A stretch of 5,891 nucleotides of DNA from Elusimicrobiota bacterium (GTDB taxonomy: Bacteria > Elusimicrobiota > Elusimicrobia > FEN-1173). A model generated the notes under the pieces. It searched no databases. It was not told where the DNA came from and saw only the letters and a program-made list of their open reading frames with translations. The stretch lies in contig JADKCG010000035.1 of NCBI GenBank assembly GCA_016714745.1, forward strand, positions 1 through 5,891, in the 5' to 3' direction. Below are positions 1-4,773 of this stretch, one piece after another. Positions within the stretch are counted from its first letter, which is position 1; every line of letters starts with the position of its first letter. The position numbers and the translations under genes were made by a program.

Positions 1-199
1 CCGTGTCAGATATTCAAATAGCCGCTCAGAATGCGCTCCATCGCCCGGCCATATTGTCCGTCTGAAACGAAAGATGAAAGTTCGGCCCGAAGTTCGTGGT
101 CCGCTTGCGAGGATTCCTCATTGCGAATGCGCTTGGCCATCATTGGTAAGCCCTTTACTTTGGGTCGCGGACGAGAATGTCTTGTATTTTAACCGTCAT
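1..199 (-). pseudogene. brxC: brxC 5' end (BREX ATPase), frameshifted and cut by window start
   Basis: BrxC is the large P-loop ATPase of BREX phage-defence systems, usually well over 1000 residues. Only about the first 65 codons are here. The start ATG (199-197, minus) gives MTVKIQDILVRDP. Other frames then supply GLP, a DGQA-like piece, then RIRNEES, ELRAELSSFVSDGQYGRA and MERILSGYL, which fit the conserved BrxC N-terminus (a D-G-x-A turn, then E-L-x-x-F-V-x-x-G-Q-Y and R-I-L-x-x-Y-L). The Walker A region lies beyond the window. Stitching needs at least three indels, near 157, 144 and 128, and probably another near 10. A Shine-Dalgarno AAGGAG sits at 212-207, seven bases before the ATG, and the ATG overlaps the stop of brxB in an ATGA junction. 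The family call is from recognised motifs and from the brxA-brxB context; no search was run. Confidence 0.6.
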
Positions 200-751
200 G
201 AGTTGGCTCCTTCGCTGTGCAACGAAATTGATGGGTGCAAGGAAGGTTCACCCATCTCGCGTCAAGCGAAGCGATAGTTGTTTCCATCTTCGTGCCGGGA
301 AAAAAACCGCCAGACTGCCCCACGTCCGCTTCCATATCCCGAATGATTTCAGAAAAGCCGGGCAAGTCCGTAAAGGCTCGCCGTGTCCCGTCATCGCTAT
401 CACGCTGTGGGCATCGGATCCCTTCATGGCGTCGCGGAGTTTTTGGACCACGAGTTTCTTAAATTCCCCTTCAATTTTTGTGGCGAGATGCTCGGGCTCA
501 TTAAAATAGGCTTCGCAATAGTCGAGCGACGCCATCCACTCGGCGAAGAGCCGCGTGCAGTCGAATCGTTTCCAGTGGCGGCCGGCTGTCACTGCGCGTG
601 TCTCAAATTCATCGCAACGTTCGCGCATGGAACGCTCTATCTCCTTATCATAAACGATCATCAGAACACGTTGCGCGGCAATCCCCATGGGAGACAGAGG
701 AACCGAGAGATATTGGCCAAACCGATCGGCAAGATCTTCAACTTTCCCCAC
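196..751 (-). pseudogene. brxB: brxB (DUF1788-like BREX protein), frameshifted near its 3' end
   Basis: BrxB is a small conserved BREX protein of unclear biochemical role, encoded between brxA and brxC. I chose the GTG at 751-749 as start because a GGAG lies six bases upstream (761-758) and translation then gives VEDLADRFGQYLSVPLSP, typical of the family's start. The frame stays open for about 150 codons, through RVLMIVYDKEIER, an acidic helix-rich middle (LFAEWMASLDYCEAYF), and IAMTGHGEPL. The conserved C-terminal block, expected as a FFPGE-x-DGNNYR-x-LDAR-like sequence, is present but split: VFFPG, EDGNNYR and SLDAR lie in different frames. The indels fall at a 7-base run (300-306), near 290, near 275 and near 263. 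The tail then reads SLHSEGANS to a TGA (198-196) that overlaps the brxC start. Length would be about 185 residues. Confidence 0.62.
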
Positions 752-1538
752 GTTTATCTCCGTTTTCCATTCGATCCTTAAATACGGACGATGGATCAAT
801 TTGAACACGCCTCCGCCAATACTCGCGGTGACAAGACCTGCCTGTTTGCAACGAAGCACGGTTTCAATGAGGACATGTCGCGGCGCGTCAAAACGCATCA
901 AAATGATCCGAGCAGATCTTCCGCAACCCTTCCTTCAAGCCACCCCAGCCAGAGTGCGAGCGACACCGCGCCAAAACGTGGGCTGACCGTTTGGCGACGC
1001 TTCCGCACCCGTCCCACCAGGTGCCCCGATTGTGTCCAGGTCGAGCTGGAGTTCCGCCGAACTTTATCCAGAATGCTGTCATTGAGTCGGGTGTCTACAT
1101 GGGCACGAATGGAATCCAAATACTCGTTATGCATTACCTCTTCGCCCCGTTCATCGAAAGGACATAGGAGGCAGTACGAAGCAAAGGATCTCGTGCCAAA
1201 GGAACAGAGTAGTGCGATGACCGGTCGACCGTTCGGGTCAAGACTCCAGAGGCGGTGCAGAGTCGTGAAAAGGGGATATGGACATCGAGGCCGTAGAGTT
1301 CAGACAACCGTTGCATCGTTAAGCGTCTGTTTGAACCTGTGGATTTTCCCAGGACATTTTCGGTAATAACTGCATTTTTAAAAGTAGCCCGCGTGAGGCC
1401 GGCAGACGTCGAGCTGAGAAGTTCGGTCAACTCAGCAAGCATCATTGTTCGGCTGGTGTGTGTCCCCCTAGGCCCAAAGCGAACACCCGCCGTACAGAGC
1501 CGTTCTGTCTGGTTAACATGAGGAAATGTATCGTTCAC
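740..1538 (-). pseudogene. brxA: brxA (DUF1819-like BREX protein), frameshifted
   Basis: BrxA is a small helical, DNA-binding BREX protein. Reading from the minus strand, the segments join in order: SRTMMLAELTELLSS, ITENVLGKSTGSNRRLTMQR and LSELYGLD (first frame); LHRLWSLDPNGRPVIALLC (second frame, about 1268 to 1200); ARDPLLRTASYVLSM (first frame again); EEVMHNEYLDSIRAHVDTR and SSSTWTQSGHLVGRVRKR (about 1145 to 905); then MRFDAPRHVLIETVLRCKQA and GLVTASIGGGVF. This is one continuous family-like protein of about 245-260 residues. The needed indels sit at or beside short runs: AAAA 1268-1271, AAA 1198-1200, CCCC 1145-1148, and near 899. The start is uncertain. GTG 1538-1536 has no clear ribosome site, and an ATG at about 1520 in another frame is possible if a base is missing from the nearby G-run. 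The stop is also uncertain. In the frame that ends the brxA text there is no stop before brxB, and the neighbouring frame stops at 740-738. Confidence 0.6.
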
Positions 1539-1577
1539 AAGTTAGGAGTATACAGATTTAAACTTGAGCGAGGAAGA

Positions 1578-1614
1578 GGGGGGGGGCATCGCCGGCATAC
1601 TTGCCGGCGAATGC
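1578..1614. repeat. G-run plus perfect 9-bp hairpin (REP-like)
   Basis: Nine G in a row (1578-1586) are followed by TCGCCGGCA (1589-1597), loop TACT (1598-1601) and TGCCGGCGA (1602-1610). The stem is perfect, and it extends by GCA/TGC (1586-1588 and 1612-1614) across one bulged base. On the minus strand it would lie in the leader of brxA. There is no T-run, so it is not a standard terminator. A REP-type palindrome is the simplest reading. Confidence 0.5.
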
Positions 1615-1799
1615 TATTTCCGCTGTTTAAAAATGACGGGCATTGGTTCCTAATTGCCTTCCAGTCAACGTGTAATAGATTCTGAAGAATAAAGCTTACT
1701 CCCCTGAATACGCCTTTCCGAACTCCCAACAAAAGAACCCAACCATGCAATTGGAGTCGGTCTCAATTGTATTGACCTTTCTTTGGGCAGACCAAGCCC

Positions 1800-1888
1800 G
1801 CCGTTAAGGAAGTCCCAAAAGCGGGGGCCTGGTGCCCACGGTCCCCGTGTGCACCCAAGCCCCCAACGACGGGACACTGTTTAACGGC
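1800..1888. repeat. 89-nt multi-stem foldback
   Basis: Five nested stems close on one another: GCCGTTAA/TTAACGGC (1800-1807, 1881-1888), GTCCC/GGGAC (1812-1816, 1871-1875), GGGGGC/GCCCCC (1823-1828, 1859-1864), GGTGC/GCACC (1831-1835, 1851-1855) and CACGG/CCGTG (1837-1841, 1845-1849). They give 29 pairs in 89 nt, with small internal loops and a 3-nt apical loop. Either strand could form it. It could be a small structured RNA, a MITE-like palindrome or a REP-type element. No promoter or target duplication was seen that would decide. Confidence 0.5.
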
Positions 1889-1918
1889 AAGGAAGAGGCA
1901 TACGTAATTTGCGCGCGC

Positions 1919-3110
1919 GAAGAAAGGGCGAAGCCCATAGGTGACCGGCGGGGCGGGAGGTGGAGCCCCGCAGAGCGGGGCCAGGGCAGCCAGGGCGCGG
2001 CCTCTGGCCGCGCGGCTTCTCCGTGGGACCGGAGCGGGAAACGTTGGAACCGGAGGCAGGAGTTGCGGCGCGTTTAATGCGCCGCGACGGGCGTTCGTCC
2101 GGAGCAATGATTTCCCGCAAACCGGAGCGGGAAACATATCTCTCGCGACCGACGAAATAACCGTCAGCGGGTTTCCGTTCCCCGACCGAAGCAATGGGCG
2201 GAACTGGTCCGGCGGGGAACGATTCCACCGGAGCCCAGCGGGGCGCGGCCAAAAAGGCCGCGCGGCTTTTCCCGTGGACCGGAGCGGGAAACGTCGGAAC
2301 CGGAGGCAGGAGTTGCGGCGCGTTTAATGCGCCGCGACGGGCGTTCGTCCAGCGCGGGATTTCCCGCAAACCGGAGCCGGAAACATATCTCCCGCGATCG
2401 ACGAAATAACCGTCAGCGGGTTTCCGTTCCCCCACCGGAGCGAAGGGCGAACCGGTCCGGCGGGAACGATTCAACCGGAGCCCAGCGGGGCGCGGCCAAA
2501 AAGGCCGCGCGGCTTTTCCCGTGGACCGGAGCTGGAAACGTCGGGAATCGGAGGAAGGAGTTGCGGCGCGTTTAATGCGCCGCGACGGACGTTCGTCCAG
2601 GGCGGGATTTTCCGCAAACCGGAGCGGGGAACATATCTCCGCGATCGACGAAATAACCGTCAGCGGGTTTCCCTTCTCCCACCGGAGCGAAGGGCGAACC
2701 GGTCCGGCGGGAACGATTCAGCCGGAGCCCAGCGGGGCGCGGCCAAAAAGGCCGCGCGGCTTTTCTCGTGGACCGGAGCGGGAAACGTCGGAATCGGAGG
2801 CAGGAGTTGCGGCGCGTTTAATGCGCCGCGACGGGCGTTCGTCCGGCGCGGGGTTTCCCGCAAACCGGAGCCGGAAACATATCTCCCGCGATCGACGAAA
2901 TAACCGTCAGCGGGTTTCCCTTCCCCAACCGGAGCAAGGGGCGGAATCGCTCCGGCGGGAACGAATCAACCGGAGCCTAGCGGGGCGCGGCCAAAAAGGC
3001 CGCGCGGCTTTTCCGGTGGACCGGAGCGGGAAACGTCGGAACCGGAGGCAAGAGTTGCGGCGCGTTTGATGCGCCGCGACGGGCGTTCGTCCAGCGTGGG
3101 GTTTCTCCGC
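1919..3110. repeat. tandem array, about five units of 246-250 bp, hairpin-rich and non-coding
   Basis: A unit of about 248 bp recurs head to tail; the first copy is diverged on its left side and the last is cut short. Hairpin A (GCGCGGCC, loop, GGCCGCGC) starts at 1995, 2243, 2490, 2737 and 2985. Its loop is TCT in copy one and AAAAA in the rest. Hairpin B (GCGGCGC, 7-nt loop, GCGCCGC) starts at 2065, 2315, 2563, 2809 and 3057. The gap from A to B is 51 or 52 bases every time. A third hairpin (TTTCCCGC, AAACCGGA, GCGGGAAA, 2111-2134 in copy one) is imperfect in later copies. Each unit also repeats CCGGAG about five times and ends in a GACGAAATAACCGTCAGCGG block. Period lengths of 246, 247, 248 and 250 are not steadily divisible by three, so the long open frames crossing the array are not kept in frame from unit to unit. 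I do not recognise the repeat. Confidence 0.9.
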
Positions 3111-3486
3111 TTGTTGGGTCGTCCGCTTGTTCCCTCAACAGCAGACGAATCAATCGTCAGCATTTAACAGGCGCGCAGACCACCGCCGTGGGTGGCCTGG
3201 CGAACAGTCGACTTCATCCACCGAAAGAGGAGCGGTCCCCATTCTTCCCCGTCCAGCAATTCAACCAAGGTCCCGGCTTCCTCCTCCGGCCCGAAATGGC
3301 TGGGCCTCTTCTTCCTGTGGCGGAGCCTGTTTTCGATGAGCGAAGAAAGGCGCTGGGTTTCTCGGTGGCTGTTGGTCCGCGCGCGGTCACCGTGACGTTC
3401 GCCAGGTCCGAAGATCCAGGTCTTGTCCTGCTTACTGTCTCATTCATTGGACAGGGAACGTGGAGAGAACAGAGGCGCGCTGTGGC

Positions 3487-3501
3487 GCCCGCATAGCGGG
3501 C
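3487..3501. repeat. small REP-like hairpin, loop ATA
   Basis: GCCCGC (3487-3492), loop ATA and GCGGGC (3496-3501) form a perfect 6-bp stem. It is one of several hairpins with 3-nt loops scattered from 3487 to 4141. Confidence 0.4.
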
Positions 3502-3541
3502 ACAAATTTGAGCCCGGCAGGGCGGACCCCCTCTCCTCGGT

Positions 3542-3564
3542 CCTCTCCCCCATTGGGGGCGAGG
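3542..3564. repeat. REP-like hairpin, loop ATT
   Basis: CCTCTCCCCC (3542-3551) and GGGGGCGAGG (3555-3564) pair over 10 positions with one T/C mismatch (3546 with 3560) and a 3-nt loop. The C-rich lead-in (GGACCCCCTCTCC, from about 3515) resembles the lead-in of the hairpins at 4078-4141, which suggests the same repeat family in the same orientation. Confidence 0.5.
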
Positions 3565-3647
3565 ATGCACTCCAGTTGCGTGGAGATGTTGGCCCGCACA
3601 AGGGCATTGGAGGCGGTCCAACCCAGTGCGCTCACGATCTCGCGCCC

Positions 3648-3710
3648 GTGCCCGACCTTGGCCAAAGTGCCCAACGTGCCATTCAAGGCACGTTGCCTTT
3701 GTCCGGGCAC
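3648..3710. repeat. 63-nt foldback with three nested stems
   Basis: The stems are GTGCCC/GGGCAC (3648-3653, 3705-3710), GGCCAAAG/CTTTGTCC (3660-3667, 3697-3704, one mismatch) and AACGTGCC/GGCACGTT (3673-3680, 3687-3694), with apical loop ATTCAA. They make about 21 pairs with asymmetric internal loops on the left side. It could be an RNA structure or a palindromic repeat. There is no T-run on either side to suggest a terminator. Confidence 0.45.
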
Positions 3711-3718
3711 CCCATCGA

Positions 3719-4054
3719 CTAAACGGTCACGGTTCTGGCCTTGGATAGATAAAATTCCCGCCAGTAGTCGTGGGATTGGTTCGGGAAGGAAAAGGGCAGG
3801 GTTCGAATCGATTTCAATGAGGACACCATTTTAGCGGAAACAAACTCTCTGTTGAGGTCCGGCCGTAGGCCGGACGGAGGTCTCTCTGAGGGAGTGGGGG
3901 CCACGCCGTTCTGGGGCTGAGAATCCGGATATTCACCGTCGATAAAACGTTCCCAATAGAAGTCCACCACCACAGAATCCTTGGAATACCGCACCTGCTT
4001 GATGCCTGCCTGCACCAACAAGCCTTTCTCAATCCCGGTTTTGCGCGCAACCCC
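3719..4054 (-). pseudogene. open frame without a start, possible 3' remnant of a gene
   Basis: The frame is open from just after a TGA (4057-4055) to a TAG (3721-3719). Its first part reads like a real protein: KTGIEKGLLVQAGIKQVRYS, then KDSVVVDFYWERFIDGEYPDS, a short beta-rich stretch such as is found at the C-terminal end of some large serine recombinases. That assignment is from memory of similar tails and is weak. The later part, from about 3880 down, is read through a REP-like hairpin (3857-3875) and looks like run-on translation. The nearest ATG in frame is at about 4021. Hairpin repeats at 4078-4141 block any extension upstream. If it is a remnant, the missing body may have been lost by deletion or displaced by the repeats. 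Confidence 0.25.
3857..3875. repeat. perfect 8-bp hairpin, loop GTA (REP-like)
   Basis: GTCCGGCC (3857-3864), loop GTA and GGCCGGAC (3868-3875) pair perfectly. It lies inside the 3' part of the minus-strand open frame at 3719-4054, where it would encode a low-complexity Pro/Arg tail. Confidence 0.5.
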
Positions 4055-4077
4055 TCAAAGGACCTCCTCCCTGCCTC

Positions 4078-4141
4078 CCCTCCCCCAGCGGGGGCGGGAC
4101 AGCCGGATCCCCTATCCCGGCCTTTCCCCAGCGGGGAAAGG
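4078..4141. repeat. pair of REP-like hairpins with AGC loops
   Basis: Hairpin one is CCCTCCCCC / GGGGGCGGG (4078-4086, 4090-4098, one T/C mismatch). Hairpin two is CCTTTCCCC / GGGGAAAGG (4121-4129, 4133-4141, perfect, 9 bp). Both have loop AGC, and they stand 22 bases apart. This paired layout is typical of REP/BIME-type intergenic repeats. The block lies downstream of the minus-strand regulator at 4227-4484 and could stop or stabilise its transcript, but neither side has a T-run. Confidence 0.55.
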
Positions 4142-4226
4142 GGAAGGGCCAAGTTTTAACTTCCCAAAATGTCGTTGACTTTGGTGGGTTCAGGTGATAC
4201 TTGGTTCCCTACAATAGGGGCTGAGT

Positions 4227-4484
4227 TCAGGAAAAGGAAGAAAGGCGGATGCTGTTTGTTTCGTCGATTACTTTTTCAGGGAGCCCCAGGTTTTTAATGC
4301 CTTCTTCAATAACCCGTCGGGCAACCTTTTGCAACGATCTCTCCTCTAGGAAAGCCTGTTGCTTGAGTTTCGAGTGGGATTCTCCTGATATGTAAATCAG
4401 AATAGCCTTCATCCCTCGTTCGGTGCGGTTAGCGAAACCCCATTCGCTTCCGCGCTTAATTTTTCCTTTCTTTGATGGCGACAT
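4227..4484 (-). CDS. small ribbon-helix-helix-like DNA-binding protein
   Basis: This 85-residue protein has a basic N-terminus (SPSKKGKIKRGS). From Met25 it then has the pattern of a ribbon-helix-helix (CopG/Arc/ParD-like) domain: a short beta strand MKAILIYIS, a helix SHSKLKQQAFLEER, a turn, and a second helix SLQKVARRVIEEGIKNLG (to about residue 67). Such proteins bind operators as dimers and act as repressors or antitoxins. No toxin gene is next to it. It is divergent from the 63-aa gene and recombinase across 95 bp, so regulation of the recombinase, or of itself, is a fair inference. The start is open: ATG 4484-4482 has no clear ribosome site, while Met25 (4412-4410) follows GAGGG closely and begins exactly at the fold. 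Unlike its larger neighbours it has no frameshift. Confidence 0.6.
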   Translation of the reverse strand: MSPSKKGKIKRGSEWGFANRTERGMKAILIYISGESHSKLKQQAFLEERSLQKVARRVIEEGIKNLGLPEKVIDETNSIRLSSFS

Positions 4485-4522
4485 AAAGAGAAGCTACCAG
4501 AAAATTTCTCGTTGTAATAGCT

Positions 4523-4547
4523 GTGCTTTAGAGTTATGCTATAGCAC
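4523..4547. promoter_or_regulatory. probable operator: inverted repeat upstream of the -10 box
   Basis: GTGCTTTAG (4523-4531) and CTATAGCAC (4539-4547) are inverted with one mismatch and a 7-base spacer. The right half also contains a perfect 10-bp palindrome, TGCTATAGCA (4537-4546). It ends five bases before the TATAAT box, so a protein bound here would cover the -35 to -10 region. The neighbouring ribbon-helix-helix-like protein is the obvious candidate ligand (inference). Confidence 0.45.
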
Positions 4548-4551
4548 TTCT

Positions 4552-4557
4552 TATAAT
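4552..4557 (+). promoter_or_regulatory. -10 box of the recombinase operon promoter
   Basis: TATAAT matches the sigma-70 consensus and stands 22 bases before the ATG at 4580. No good -35 box is present; the hexamers at the right distance (for example TTAGAG 4528-4533) are poor. The promoter would therefore be weak or need help, as fits a regulated recombinase. A ribosome site AAGGA (4571-4575) follows. Confidence 0.5.
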
Positions 4558-4579
4558 TTTAAAAAACGGTAAGGATGCT

Positions 4580-4771
4580 ATGGATCTCTGGTTGGAAATC
4601 GGCAGGGTAGATCCTAAACGTGCTGATGAGCTTTTGCGCCTCTTGAACGAGCTGGAATTTGCCAGAGGGGAGCAAAGAAAAGTTAAAAAAAATCTTAAGG
4701 AAAAGTTTCCTGAATATTCAGGAGACCATAATCTTCAAAATGACGAGGACCAACCACTCAGGAGGGAATAA
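4580..4771 (+). CDS. 63-aa protein of unknown function, cotranscribed with the recombinase
   Basis: I do not recognise this protein. It starts at an ATG four bases after AAGGA (4571-4575), the first ATG after the -10 box. It is highly charged and probably helical. Residues 12-45 (PKRADELLRLLNELEFARGE and the following KVKKNLKEK) form a likely amphipathic or short coiled-coil helix, with an acidic, disordered-looking tail. There is no signal peptide or membrane segment. Its stop (4769-4771) is two bases before the recombinase ATG, and the recombinase ribosome site lies inside its last codons, so the two genes are almost certainly translated together. A role as a small accessory or control factor for recombination is inference from position only. 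The frame is uninterrupted. Confidence 0.65.
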   Translation: MDLWLEIGRVDPKRADELLRLLNELEFARGEQRKVKKNLKEKFPEYSGDHNLQNDEDQPLRRE

Positions 4772-4773
4772 AA

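Larger units (their letters stand above)
1539..1918. other. gene-free stretch upstream of the BREX operon
   Basis: I see no supported gene here. The stretch holds a hairpin after a run of nine G (1578-1610) and a long foldback (1800-1888), both listed separately. It also has two CAATTG boxes (1748-1753 and 1764-1769) and an imperfect inverted repeat CAAGTT / AACTTG (1538-1543 and 1561-1566) around a GTATAC. The minus-strand hexamer TATACT (1552-1547) would suit a -10 box for brxA, but no good -35 box stands at the right distance, so I do not call a promoter. Confidence 0.6.
3111..3718. other. gene-free stretch with small palindromes
   Basis: Several open frames cross this stretch on both strands, but none has a recognisable domain, a convincing ribosome site or a plausible protein composition, so I call no gene. 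A direct repeat TCCGCTTGTT follows the array edge (about 3106 and 3122). Hairpins at 3487-3501, 3542-3564 and 3648-3710 are listed separately. Confidence 0.5.

Noticed and set aside
248..901. Single minus-strand protein of 217 residues
   Set aside because: Its first 40 or so residues match the C-terminus of brxA and the rest matches brxB. The frame is open across the junction because of an indel, so it is not one gene.
791..1366. Plus-strand open frame of 191 codons
   Set aside because: It lies antisense to the brxA text, has no domain and no ribosome site, and is a shadow of the minus-strand coding constraint.
2065..2085. Integron attC-like site in hairpin B
   Set aside because: There are no matching core boxes, no integrase of the tyrosine type, and no gene cassettes between copies.
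1941..3069. Long open frames across the tandem array on both strands (up to about 197 codons)
   Set aside because: They are made of repeat units read in varying frames. The period changes between 246 and 250, so no frame is conserved from unit to unit. The composition (Arg/Gly/Pro/Ala-rich) is that of GC-rich non-coding DNA.
1919..3110. CRISPR array
   Set aside because: Units are about 248 bp with no short repeat/variable spacer alternation, and the whole unit is conserved.
3796..3815. tRNA T-arm-like GGTTCGAATC
   Set aside because: The flanking bases do not form a T-stem, and no acceptor, D or anticodon arm can be built around it on either strand.
3188..3834. Several 100-130 codon frames on both strands
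   Set aside because: They overlap one another, read through the hairpins, and show no recognisable motif or ribosome site.
4121..4141. Intrinsic terminator for the minus-strand regulator
   Set aside because: The stem is strong but no T-run follows on either strand, so a REP-type repeat fits better.
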